From: Chinchilla lanigera
Taxonomy: Eukaryota; Chordata; Mammalia; Rodentia; Chinchillidae
NCBI RefSeq assembly: GCF_000276665.1
Contig: NW_004955437.1
Span: 4,404,398 to 4,468,397 of the forward strand
Reading direction: 5' to 3'
Length of the DNA stretch: 64,000 nucleotides
Positions 33,424-43,606 of this stretch are shown in pieces. How positions within the stretch are numbered: the first letter of the stretch is position 1; each line of letters starts with the position of its first letter. The translations under genes and the position numbers were made by a program. The notes beneath the pieces were generated by a model. It saw only the letters and a program-made list of their open reading frames with translations. It made no database searches and was not told the DNA's origin.

Positions 33424-33566
33424 GCTTGTTTGTGCTGAAGATGGAACCCAGGGTCTTACTTGTATTAGGCCAATATTCTGCCACTGAACAGGACAACTGT
33501 TTTCAAATATAGAAAAGACGCACAAGCCAATGACTAAATAGCCCTGGGTTGCTCTCCCAACCCCAT
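33424..33566 (-). mobile_element. Old ID-like SINE interrupted by the 62-bp segment
   Basis: The plus strand reads tgctgaagatggaacccagg gtctta, then taggccaatattctgccact gaac, as in the complement of an ID element. After 33552 it resumes with ctcccaacccc, which corresponds to the element's 5' start. The 62-bp duplicated segment lies between the two parts. Confidence 0.65.
33491..33552 (+). repeat. 62-bp segment, copy 2
   Basis: This is 59 of 62 bases identical to 32426-32487, gap-free and in the same orientation, 1065 bp away. The three differences are all substitutions. There is no A tail and no target-site duplication, so it did not arise by retroposition. Confidence 0.9.
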
Positions 33567-34114
33567 GCTATGTCATTTCTAGACCAGGGACTGCACTGTG
33601 AGTGACCGTGAGCTCACAGACCTTGCAGTCTCTCTGCAGAGACCTTAGCAGTCATTTATGAGCATTTGCCTAGCTAGACGGCTCTTTTCCCCACATTTTA
33701 ATGACAAAAGAAATACTCAGAGTTTGCAGGCTATAAATTATTGTGCCTTTAGACTCCAATTATTCACTTCAACTCATTTTTCTGAATGCTCAAATTTTAC
33801 CTTCACGCCCTACTTCAAATGGCTTGCTTTTCCTCCAGTCTAACTGTCAGCTCTCTGGTTCCAATCTTTATTTCATCTCTCCTGGCCTTGAACGATAGCC
33901 TCCTAACTAATGTACTCACATTCCTTTAGCAGGTGAGAACCACTGTTGGCTTCCTACTGTCCTCTGTAGTATTCTAGATGCTCCCTGCATGCCCCGAACC
34001 TGATGTCCTCTTCTTCCCTATCTTTTGCCAACAGTCACATTGGGTTACTTTGTTGTTCATTCTTTCACCCAGCTGGTACTTATGGGGGTGCTCAAATAAG
34101 CGAGGCTCTGACTT

Positions 34115-34500
34115 CCAAAGGCATGCTATATTAATAGAATCACAAATTATGTTCTTTGGGGGTGCATCTGGCTTCTCTCACTCTGCATAATTATTTTGCA
34201 ATTCATCCATATTGCAGTGTGCATCAACAACTTGTTCCTTTTCACTGCTGAGTAGCATTCCATTGTATGGATATACCACATTTGTTAATTCATGTATCTG
34301 TTGATGGGCATTTGTATTGTTTCCACTTGCTGGCCATTGTCTGTTACAAATAAAGTTTCTACAAACATTTGCATGTAGATTTTTGTGTGGATTTCATTTT
34401 CCTGGGCAGATATCAAGGGATGAAACACCTGGGTCGCATAGTAACTGTGTTTTACTTTTAAGAGACTGTTTTCCAAAATGTTTGTACTTTGCCCATTGTC
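34115..34500 (-). mobile_element. L1 3' region relic
   Basis: The plus strand reads tgagtagcattccattgtat ggatata, then catgtatctgttgatgggca tttgtattgtttcc. This is the complement of the well-known 3' part of L1 (M-type). It is diverged and has no usable reading frame. Confidence 0.75.
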
Positions 34501-34862
34501 TCTGGCCATGAATGAAGGCTCTAGTTGTTCCACTCAAGAGAGTTTTGTTCGGTAAGGCCGTGGCAGGAGGGTGAAAGTGTGTGTGACGCTAGGACGATAT
34601 CATATAATCCTTGTGACAAAAGCAACTGAGCAAGTTGAGTGAGAGGGTTGCAGCAGAGCAGAAATTTTGTCTTAGGCCAGCCAGCTCACTGAGGTCTGCG
34701 GCATTTGGGGTGTACACTCCAGGCGGTGGGAACTCATTGTAGGCTTCGTGTGGCCTTGTCTGTGCAGTTTCCTGTCTTCTCAGTCTCCCTTATAGCGTTC
34801 TTCCTTAGAACGTGCTCCTCTATAGTCTCGATAATGCCCATGGAAAGTTCAAGCCCCAACTG

Positions 34863-34962
34863 TTTTTTTTTTTTTTCTTTTGGCAGAGGATACCGGGAAT
34901 CAAACTCAGGAGCTTGCGCTTGCCAGGCAGGCGCTGCCCCACTGAGCTGTATCCTCAGCCCC
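34863..34962 (-). mobile_element. ID-type SINE
   Basis: A T run leads into ggataccgggaatcaaactc, agcttgcgcttgccaggcag gcgc, and tgtatcctcagcccc. Target-site duplications are not clear. Confidence 0.9.
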
Positions 34963-35799
34963 CGAAGCCAGCTGAAATGCTGCCTTGTCTTCAGGTTCAT
35001 CCCTTTCTTATCTGAACCTCACCCGCAGCCCTGAGTCACAGTGGGCCTCTAATTACAGGTGGGTTCTCTGCAATTCTCTGACAGCAGAGAATGCAGCTGG
35101 TTCACGCAACGCTGCCCCCAAGACCAACCCCTTTCAGAGGATATATCTCTAGGTTATCTGCTTCGGGTCTTTTTTTTTTTTTTTTTAAATGTAAAGTCCA
35201 AAGTAAAATAACATTTTAAATCAGCGCAGGTATAAATCTTGCTGCTCATTTTGCTGAGACCAAAATGAGAAAATGTGGACTGATTCCAAGGAAGAAAAAA
35301 ATTACCCTGCCTCTCCCCTGGCTTCACTTGGCTTTGCTCATCCCAGCCTCTCTATCCTTTGCTCTTTTATGCTCACCAGGTCTCCTTCACTCAAGCGTGG
35401 CTAATTATGTAATTAGTGAAAGAGCAACAATTGTGCAGAGAAAATGGCTATGTGTTTATGGAAGTTCAATGACTCACAATGTCTAAGGAAACCATTCGCT
35501 AAGGCCCAGAAAAAAAATAAAAAAGCAGCAGGACTGGGCCCCAGCTAGCCCTTGGCAGGTCCGGGGATGGGGGAGAAGTACCTGTCAGAAAGGAGACCAT
35601 TCGGAGGCACTGCCCAGGAGCCAGGGGCCCACCCTGATTGGGCCCCATTGCCCATTTCCCTGTCCTCTGAATTCACTCAAGGCAAAATAATCAGCCGAAG
35701 CAGAGTCCCCAGGAAGTGGTACTAATGCGGTTTTAAGCAGCCCGATCAATGACCTTTGCTTGATGCGCATCTTTTCTGTCTCTTTCCCCAGCTGTCTTC

Positions 35800-36700
35800 A
35801 AGACATTAAAGTACTAAAGAACATAGAACCTAACTACTATCCTCTGAAACCCTGCTGTGATTTCCAGGGCGTTCGGCTCTGCCTTTGCCTGCACTTGTTT
35901 TAGCAGCTGGATGGAGGGTATCGATAAAATGTGTGAGTGTTTCAGTTCAGAATCTGTAGGCTGGTTTGCGCTCATATCAGACCTCTTTGCTCTGGCGGTG
36001 GTTCCAAATGCCAGGGAATGCCACCTGTGTTTAGAGTGTGTGTTGATCATGGCAAGTGCCAACAGTACTTGGGCCTGGCTGCTTTATTAAACTGCCTTTT
36101 AAAAGATCAATGGCTTTGACATTGACTCAATCTCCTGAGCACACGAGAGGGCCCTGCGACAATTTGCATTTTATAACCTGTTTTCTACTGTTTGAAAGTC
36201 CAGCAGACTCTGCTAGGATTTCCTCTGAGGTCTCCCCGGACACCCTGCCTGGGCTATCGCTGGGCCATTGTATTTTATTTGCCATCAGAGACCGCGGATG
36301 ACAGAGGATGGAGGCGCCACGGATGTCCCCTTGCTTCCTAACAGGTGGAGGGCGTGCAGCTGGTGGGCTCGGCTGAGGCGGGCACAAGGATTCCAGATGC
36401 GAAGACCAGCGGCAGCGCTTCTTCTCTATCCTGGAGTGGCGTGAGCTTTCAGCAGAGGACCTCATCTGCTTTGCTAAATTGACAATTTCCTTTAGCAGGA
36501 AATAAAGGCTCATACTGAGTTTCAGACTAACTACAGAGTAAGAAATAGCTTCACTTTTTAAAGACTGCCTTTTAAGACATTCGGCATGTAACCTAATTTC
36601 ATTTGATGGACTTTGTTTTTCCTTCTCCATTTGCTGCCTAGAAATGTGTTTCATTATCTCCTGCGGAATTGGGGCAGGGAGGGCGAGCGGGCGAGTCACA
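35800..36700. promoter_or_regulatory. Repeat-poor block downstream of DNAH8, candidate regulatory DNA (inferred)
   Basis: No SINE, LINE or LTR similarity is seen over about 900 bases. Motif-like words cluster here: ccagggaatgccacc (TEAD-like GGAATG), gtgttgatcatggc, ctttgacattgactcaatc, and AATAAA/TTTATT words on both strands. Only composition and motifs support this. Confidence 0.2.
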
Positions 36701-36903
36701 GTTCCCTGGGCCTGAAGTGCGCTGAAGAAATAAATCCAAACTATTAAATACAATTAAAATAAACGACAAGGGCAGCAATCCCAGTGGATCTTCTGTCTCA
36801 AACACTTCCCATCCCCCAGCTGTCCCAGGAAGGGGCACTTCCTGGGCCCCTCAGGTTCCGTTTCATGAGCAACGGGAAAAGAGCAGACTAAAGAGAAACA
36901 AGA

Positions 36904-37094
36904 TGTGGAGCCTGGTGGCACATGCCTGGAATCTCAGCTACTCAGGAGACTGAGGCTGGGGGATCGTGAGTTCAAGGCCAGCCTGGGCAACTTCCCAAGA
37001 CCCTATCTCACAGTTAAAAATGAGAAGAACAGAGGTAGAGTGTCTCTGGATTGGGTTTCCAGCTACACCATCTACCAAAAAAAAAAAAAAAGCA
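36904..37094 (+). mobile_element. B1 SINE with degenerate 3' part (B1+ID-like)
   Basis: The body ggtggcacatgcctggaatc tcagctactcagg and gttcaaggccagcctgggca acttcc is 7SL-derived. A decayed second part follows and a run of A ends at about 37093. Confidence 0.8.
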
Positions 37095-37395
37095 AAAGAC
37101 AACCCATTCACACAGATGTCATTCAGGGAAAGTAGTTTTCACTGGAGAGAAAAGTTTCCAAAGTTTTCATGCACTTGGACCCTGTTATGATATAACACAT
37201 TCGCCTTTTGTTTCAGATTTTTAAAATTTAAACCTTCTAAAGTGTTCTAACATGAAGACGGGATCTTATCATTAAAAAGTAATTATAATGGAATATGATT
37301 TCCTGGAATAAAAAGCATGAATTGAGAATCATCTTTCTGAATACTACCCAGATAGGAGGCGAGCAAAGACACAGTGGAGGAGAGGAAGTCAACCT

Positions 37396-37401
37396 TTTAA
37401 T
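37396..37401 (-). other. Candidate DNAH8 poly(A) signal (ATTAAA)
   Basis: ATTAAA on the minus strand lies 112 bases past the DNAH8 stop codon. It is the first common signal variant downstream. An AATAAA at 36274-36279 is a more distant alternative. There is no transcript support. Confidence 0.3.
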
Positions 37402-37512
37402 TGAGAAGGAGCTATCAGGCAGTCTGTCAGGCAGGAAAGACACCCACGCCAGGGCCTCTCAGTACCGAGATGTCCTTGTGGCTCCGGGTGCCCCGGGCAG
37501 GTGCAGATGAAC

Positions 37513-37800
37513 TTACTTGATGTCGCACAAAAGGGCCACGCCTCTCAGGATCCAGTGATCCGGAGACAGCACCGTGCGCAAGTACACCACCGTGATGAAG
37601 GTCAGATCGGTCCGCCGGGGTTTCTTGTAAATAGGACACACGTACAGCTTGGGGTCCTTGGGCGCCGTGGAGTTAATAGCAAAAATATGCAGCACCGGCA
37701 GCATCGTGAAGAGCACCTTGGGGGTGGACTCCGTGAGCTTCCCGTTCCGCCTGTCCCAGGCTGCGCCGTCCATGTACAGCCCGTAAATGTACACGCCTTC
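37513..37800 (-). CDS. DNAH8: DNAH8 last exon (C-terminal domain and stop)
   Basis: 288 bp encode 95 residues and a TAA stop at 37513-37515. The exon begins [20 protein letters not shown], the signature strand-and-turn of the dynein C-terminal domain (GVY.. GL...GA.WD in the family). It continues with [19 protein letters not shown] and [20 protein letters not shown], and ends [15 protein letters not shown]. The acceptor is GCTCTTCCAG before GAAGGC in phase 0. The open frame continues upstream to a Met at 37899 only because the intron end happens to be open; that part is not coding. GC content is higher here than in the surrounding introns. Confidence 0.97.
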   Translation of the reverse strand, partial: EGVYIYGLYMDGAAWDRRNGKLTESTPKVLFTMLPVLHIFAINSTAPKDPKLYVCPIYKKPRRTDLTFITVVYLRTVLSPDHWILRGVALLCDIK

Positions 37801-38166
37801 CTGGAAGAGCCAAGCGTAAGGGAGCAGGATTACAATAGCGCAGGTGCTTAGGATGACACCCATTACTGTCATACTGTTGTCAGTTTGGCGAGAAAACATA
37901 CACGGGTCTTAAAATGTTACTAGACGAGGGACGCACGGCTGGGCACTGGGCCCGATTTTCCCCTTTGGTGTCATAGGCAGTGGGGCTGGGGACAGCATGG
38001 AAGTGTCCTGGTATTGCTTACTGCAGTGTGGCGTGACCTGTTTTGGCAACACAGGAGTCAAATCACCTCTGTGTGCAGCCAAAGGTCTCTAAAAGTTCTC
38101 ACTGGAGTTGTGCAGAGTGGGGGAGTGAACAGAATTCAGAGCTGGGCTATTGCTGGGTGCTATTTG

Positions 38167-38278
38167 TTTTTTTTGTTTTTTTGTTTTTTTGTTTTTTTTT
38201 TCCAGTACCAGGAATCGAACTCATGACCTCGCACTTGCCAGGCAGGCGCTGTGCCGCTGAGCTACATCCCCAGCCCCA
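38167..38278 (-). mobile_element. ID-type SINE
   Basis: A long T/G-interrupted T tail is followed by ccagtaccaggaatcgaact, cgcacttgccaggcaggcgc and gctacatccccagcccc. Good match to the other ID copies here. Confidence 0.92.
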
Positions 38279-39302
38279 GAGCTGGGATCTCAACCCGAGC
38301 TGGCCAAGCCAACCTGCGCCTCAGCGGCTTCTCCATCCCTGTACGCAGGGGAGCATCAGAGCGCCCCATGAGGCCTGCCGCGGTACAGCAAGAGGGCAAG
38401 GAGGGACGCGGTTGGGACTGCTGTACCTGCCGTCTTCCTCAGCATCTCTCCCATACATTAGGACCTGCCCTCACGCTCCTCACCATCAAACCAGAGAAAC
38501 AAGACACACAGGTCCAGGAAAATTGTTTAAAAGATCTGAATAATGGCTTCACTTGTTACTGGGGCTTTCAGCTGAAGCGCCCCTAGCAGTGCCTGTGTTT
38601 GGCGGGCAAAGGAGAGCGGGTAGGCACCCCAGGCAGGAGCAAGCCCACAAAGAAAGGCAGCACGGGTGGAGAACCCCAAGCGCCTTATTTAGCAGAAGGT
38701 TCAACAGTTAGGGCTTGGCCAGCAAGGAGTGCAGACTCCATGCTGAGGGGTCTGCACCTTTTATCTTGCAGGCAGTAGGGAGCCACAGAACAGCAGACAA
38801 GAAAAAGAAGGGCTGGGGGGGGGGTTGGGGCGGGGTCCTCATGGGGGAGCTCCAAGAATCATGCAGGCTCATAAAGTGTACTTACGTAGAAGATGGTGAC
38901 CAGTTTTCCAGTTCCAGTGAGGAGAGGCAAGGAGAATTAAATGTAGATTAACATAAAGGGCATGGAGATTAGTGGCGAAATGCCTTCTGAAATGCTCCCT
39001 TACGGGCTCCCAACTTGAAGAACATATTTTTAAAATTGCAAACAAAGGCATGCTGTTGGATGGCAAAATCTTGGGCAGTCTCAGAAAATCAGGACATATA
39101 GAGAGTTGTAGCATTATCTTAATTAGCTTAGTGCTTGATAATTATCTACACGAACAATGCGACAACTCAGAAACTATCCTACCTATAGTAAACTATCTCT
39201 CCAGGGACCTTTCAATCTCAGGACCTTAAAAAATCAGCCAGAAGGTGTGATGGATGGAATAATGTCACCCCAAATTCATGTCCATTTAGAAGCTCAGAGT
39301 CA

Positions 39303-39478
39303 GGCCGGGTGTTGGTGGCACACACCTGTAATCTCAGCACTCAGAAGACTGAGGCAGGAGGATCGCTGTGACTTTGAGGCTACCCTTGGCTACAAAGTGA
39401 GCTCAAGACCAGTCTAAACTGCATAGTGAAACCCTGTCTCAAAGAAAAAAAAAAAAGAAAAAGAAAAAGAAAAAAAGC
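39303..39478 (+). mobile_element. B1 SINE nested in the MaLR element
   Basis: The B1 body ggccgggtgttggtggcaca cacctgtaatctcagc has the gctacaaagtgagctcaaga duplication and an A-rich tail. Short flanking repeats agctcagagt and agctcagaat bracket it and join the two LTR halves. Confidence 0.88.
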
Positions 39479-39544
39479 AGCTCAGAATGCAACTATTAGA
39501 ATGGGAACTTTGCAGTTGTAACTAGTTTAGATAAGGACATACCA

Positions 39545-40175
39545 GGTATGGTGGCTTATCTAATGGTCGACTTGTAACCCCCAGCTGAACTGAGTCAGTG
39601 CGGTGCTGGGTGTGGAAGGCCCACCTGAGGACTGTTGCCAGCAGCATAAAAGGAGAACTGAAGGGAAGATGGTGGCCTGTTGGTTCTCTTGGAGAAACTT
39701 GTCACACTGGCTTTCCTGATATGAACTCAGCTGTTATCATCACTGGAGGAGCTTGGGTCCTCACTGTCTCTGAGGATGGCTGTGGTTCTCTTCAGGGAAG
39801 CTCTGGTCTTTGCCTTGAGCATCGCTTCCTGGATCCAGTGCAGATCCCTCAGCCTGCTGGCACAGATCCTTCATCCCACTGGCGCAGATTCTCTAGCTTC
39901 TACCACTGAGCTTTGGGCCTTCCCCATGCAGATCCTTGAAGCAGACTTGCACGAGACATTGTCGTGGGCTCTAGGCTGCTAGCTGGGCTTGTGGTGGGGG
40001 CATTGCTGTGGGCTCTGGGATCCAGGCCCTCAGCAGGATTCCTTGGGTCTCCAGTGTGTGGACAGATCTTGTGCACTCTTCTGCATTTGACTTTTGGGGT
40101 GAGTATTATAAAATTGTCCTATAAATTACGCATCCTGTACTAAATCTATTCCCTTGTAAACTCTGACTACAACAC
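39545..40175 (+). mobile_element. Insertion inside the MLT1 LTR, possible solo LTR
   Basis: The MLT1 match stops after ataaggacatacc and resumes with cactgggttagggcagg, so about 630 bases were inserted. The insert contains ggtcgacttgtaacccccag and ends near gtaaactctgactacaaca. A solo LTR of a rodent MaLR or ERV is likely, but I do not recognise the family. Confidence 0.45.
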
Positions 40176-40541
40176 TGGGTTAGGGCAGGCCTTCAATCCA
40201 ACACGACTGGTGTTTTTGTAGGAAGAGAAGACACGCAGAGATACCCAAAGGGAAGAAGGTGTGACAAGGAAAGCAAAGACTGAGGACTGTCAACCATCAC
40301 CGGAATCTAGGAGAGAAGCACAGGATAGGACTGTGCTAGGACTGTCCCTCAGGAAAATGATGCCCAGGAGCCATCTATTCCAGCCACCCTTTCAGCAGGC
40401 CACTGACCTCTGGAAAAGCCTCAGAGACAGGACCCCCGCCTAGACCTGTGGGCTTTGCACTGCCACTCCAGAAGCCTAGAGGACAGAGGACAGAACCAAA
40501 GAGAATTTCCTCAGCCTTAATAGCCAGTGGAGTTTGTCTTG

Positions 40542-40582
40542 CTAGGTTTTGGACTTCTCTGGACTTGCTAGGTTTTGGACAT
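40542..40582 (+). repeat. Short tandem duplication (24-bp period)
   Basis: Two copies of cttgctaggttttggac stand head to tail, separated by ttctctgga, inside the MaLR internal segment. Confidence 0.85.
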
Positions 40583-41921
40583 CACCCCTCCTTTTCCCCC
40601 TCTGTTTTTCCCTTTGGGAGTGGGAATGTTTCTCCCATTCCCATCACTGTATTTTAGAGGTGCGTAATTTGTCTAGATGAGGCCTGAGTTGGAACAGAAT
40701 GAATGTATTTTGCAAGTGAGACAGACATGAACTTGGGATGGAGCAGAGATGGAATGTCCTACACCGAATCATGTCCCCCTCCACATTTTTATGCGGAAGC
40801 CACAAATGTCAATGTAATGATGATTGGAAATGGGGACTTTGAGAGATGCTCAGGTCACAAAGGTGGGGCCCTGGTCTGATGGGATTAGTGCCCTTGTAGA
40901 AGACATATAAGATAGCTTGATCTTCCTCTCTGTGCCATGCAAAGATTCAGCAACAAGGCAGCCGGCATAAACCAGCAAGAGGACCCTCCCTAGAAACTGA
41001 CCATAATGGCTCCCCGATCTTGGGCTTCCAGCTCTAGAACTGTGAGAAAACAAATTTCTGTTTAAACAACAAAAATCCTCCCTCAGAGTCTCCTTCTAGA
41101 AGAAGAAACCAATGCTACCCGCACCTTGACTTAGGACTTCTGGCCTCTTGAACTGCAAGGGAGTACATTTCCATTGTTTTTAGCCACCCAGGTTGTGAAG
41201 CTTTATTACGACAGCCCCAGGAAGCAAATACAGACTTGGAGTCCCAGAAGCCGGGTGCTGGTGTAGCCAATACTTGCAGATGTGGAAGTGACTTGGGAAC
41301 TGCATGATAGGTGGAAGTCAGAAGAATCTTAAGACATATGGTTGAAATAACCCAAATTACCTTAAAGAGAGGTTGGTGGAAATACAGAGATTGAAGGCGT
41401 TTATCATGAGGTCTCAGATGCAATAAGAATATGCTATTGGACGCTAGAGGAAGGATGGCTCTTGTTGTAAAGTGGCAGAACACATGGCCAGAACTTGGAA
41501 ATCACCTGCTCCAGCCCCTTTGTTTGAAAAATTAGGGGATGAAAATCAGACAAAAGGAAAACAGGCTTAAGGTGTATTAGTGGGTGTCTGGGTGGGTCCT
41601 GTACCAAGCCTACAAGATGGCGCTTCAATCTCCCAACTTCCTTCAGTGAGGCTGAACTGTCATAGAAGGGGATGGACTTGCCCAAGTTTGTTGAGCAGAT
41701 GAATGTCCAAGCAGGGGTTCTGGATGGCATCTGCTTACCTCAGGGCATCCGTCCTCCCCCAGCTGGGTATCTTTCCATCCTAAGTTCCAAAGTTAGAGAG
41801 GGACATGTGACATGACTCTGTTACCGCACATGCTTCTGAGCGACCCACAGCAGTAGCTCGAGATGTGTGGAAAACCCTTTCAATCTGACACAAGCTTCCC
41901 TTGTCATTACTGAGGAAGAGC

Positions 41922-42118
41922 GCGGAGTGGTGGTGCACACTTGTAATCCTAGCACTCCGAGAGGCTGAGGCAGCAGGAAGATCACAAATTCAAGCCCAGT
42001 CTGGGCAACTGAGTGACTTAGTAAGACACTCTCCCAAAATTGAAAATAAATACATAAAAAGGACTTGGATGTAGCTCCCTGTGATGGCCAATCTCCAGTG
42101 CTTAGGAACAAAACCAAA
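41922..42118 (+). mobile_element. B1+ID dimeric SINE
   Basis: A B1 half (cttgtaatcctagcactccg agaggctgaggc; aattcaagcccagtctgggc) is followed by an AT-rich linker and a decayed ID half (ttggatgtagctccctgtga, then cagtgcttaggaaca). Borders are approximate. Confidence 0.75.
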
Positions 42119-42327
42119 AGTAGCCTAGAGAGTTCTAGGGCTTGCTAGGCTTTGGCATTAACCTCTTACTCGGGCAGATGAAGGAGGCTTTGCTTTTGAG
42201 GTTTCCTGGTTACGGCAGAGAAAACCTTCACTGCAAAGCAAACAGACTTAACTGAGGTACTCAAGGCTGGTTTTGGCAGAACTTGAACTCCCATCCCCGG
42301 ATCCAGAATTGCTCCGGTAGCACCTAC

Positions 42328-42449
42328 CGCAGGCGGGGCAGTGATTTCCTCCTTGGTCTGCCGCAGAACTTCATTGTGGATGGTTACAGTGTCCAGGGCC
42401 CAGCCTTTGTGGGCACGAGTCACTTCCTGCCTCATGGCTGTGAGGAAGC
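42328..42449 (-). CDS. DNAH8: DNAH8 penultimate exon
   Basis: This 122-bp exon completes a split Gly codon and encodes FLTAMRQEVTRAHKGWALDT, then VTIHNEVLRQTKEEITAPPA, ending in phase 0 before the last exon (EGVYIY). In the dynein family this stretch follows the FFNPQ motif and leads into the C-terminal domain beta structure. The acceptor is TTTTCTTCAG before GCTTCC; the donor is GCG before GTAGGT. Ala-Pro-Pro-Ala at the end differs slightly from the human residues, as I recall them. Confidence 0.95.
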
Positions 42450-42779
42450 CTGAAGAAAAAAAGGAAGACTTTGTTGCGTTGGTGTAGTCTGCGTTAGAGA
42501 CAAGCCGGAAGTGATGTGGGTGGTATTTGCCGATCAATCACCACGCCTCATGCCCATCCCAAGGGGAGCTGAGCCCAAACCCCAGGGGGCCATTTCTCCC
42601 AGTGTTTTGTTTCTATGGGGACTGCTATGAGGTAAATCTTTCCTGGCAGCTGACAGCAGAACAGCGCTCTTTCCGTCTTACCCTGGGGCTTTGGTTTGAA
42701 AGTCTCCTGAGATTCCAACTGCTTGAGTCCTATAAGGGTCATAACCCGTTCTAGCTCATAGTCTCTATTTGAAGACACA

Positions 42780-43330
42780 ATATGGAATGTGTGACCGGAA
42801 TGGTGAAGTATTCTGAGAAGCAGCCTTCCAATTAAACTCCAATCAAACCATTATCAAGCTTCTATTTGCTATAATGGAACAATTTCATTTAGTCCAAGGA
42901 AATAAGGCATAATGCCATAATAGGAAACCCGCCTTTCAATTTGATCAAACAAAGCAATCACACCGGAAAGGAAAGCTACATGTTTCAATGTGCATAATAC
43001 AGTTATTTTAAGATAATACGTGGCTCCATATCTTGTGGCCTTTCTTTAAACCTAATATTTGCAAATCATGCCATTCAATTCAATAAGAGAAGTCTTTCTT
43101 GCAGAGCGGCATTTTCTATTAGAAAGAATACCCTAAACTTCCAAGTGGACTTTAAAACCTTGAGTTTCCATCTGTGACCTGTGCGTTACAGTTCAGCCTC
43201 TGTGTAAATATTGCAAATTATGAGGCTCTTCAGAGGGTAGGATTTTGGAGTGTGTGTGTCCTTGCTCCTATTAAATAGTCAGCTCAGAGCCAAACCAACA
43301 CACAAGTGATAACATGTTTCTGGGCTTGAA
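42780..43330. promoter_or_regulatory. AT-rich, repeat-free intronic block, candidate conserved element (inferred)
   Basis: More than 500 bases lack any retroelement similarity. They contain dense homeodomain, forkhead and TCF-like words: ccaattaaactccaatcaaa, tttgatcaaacaaag, and gtgtaaatattgcaaattat. Conservation cannot be seen from one genome. Confidence 0.25.
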
Positions 43331-43606
43331 CGGAAGGCCAAGGAGAGGGAGAGTGGCCAGGCATGATCCCTGACACCGAGGTGAGATTCCTTAGAGAGGG
43401 AGAGAAAGGACACTACCCAGCCTGGCTTTACTTGAATCTAGTCCTCCTCATTCCTAAATTAGACACACAGAGAACCATTTGTGTGGCCATTTCTTCCATT
43501 CATCTACTCTCTGTAGAGTGGCCACTGTGTATCACTCCGGGTGGGATGGGCACAAAGATGAAAAGACGATCATCCATCGAGCCGGTATTGAAGGAGCTCA
43601 GTCTAC

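Larger units (their letters stand above)
28791..37512. other. Intergenic region, DNAH8-proximal part
   Basis: This is 8.7 kb between the RPS2 relic and the DNAH8 stop. It contains MIR and L2-type relics (28930-29600), ID SINEs (29098, 34863), a polypurine tract (30776-30855) and a CT microsatellite (32743). It also holds B1-type SINEs (32246, 36904), an L1 3' relic (34115) and a duplicated 62-bp segment. Repeat-poor stretches at 31230-31870 and 35800-36700 carry homeodomain-like and other motif clusters. No further gene is recognised. Confidence 0.75.
39235..41232 (+). mobile_element. MaLR (MLT1-type) element with LTR-like ends and internal part
   Basis: The 5' LTR-like part starts at gatggatggaataatgtcac cccaaattcatg, resumes after a B1 insertion (39303-39478), is broken again at about 39545, and continues from about 40175 (ggcaggccttcaatccaaca cgactggtg). 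An internal-region piece follows (ttgtcttgctaggttttgga; ccctttgggagtgggaatg). A second LTR-like part starts near 40757 (gaatcatgtccccctccaca) and reaches ccagctctagaactgtgaga, with a further 3' LTR piece to 41232 ending in ggaagcaaataca. MaLRs are non-autonomous ERVL relatives. Nothing here has a usable reading frame. Confidence 0.65.
37801..42327 (-). other. DNAH8 last intron
   Basis: This 4.5-kb intron is largely filled with retroelements: an ID SINE at 38167, a MaLR element from 39235 to 41232 with nested insertions, and a B1+ID dimer at 41922. A short G-run (38815-38835) is present. No additional exon is recognised. Confidence 0.85.
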
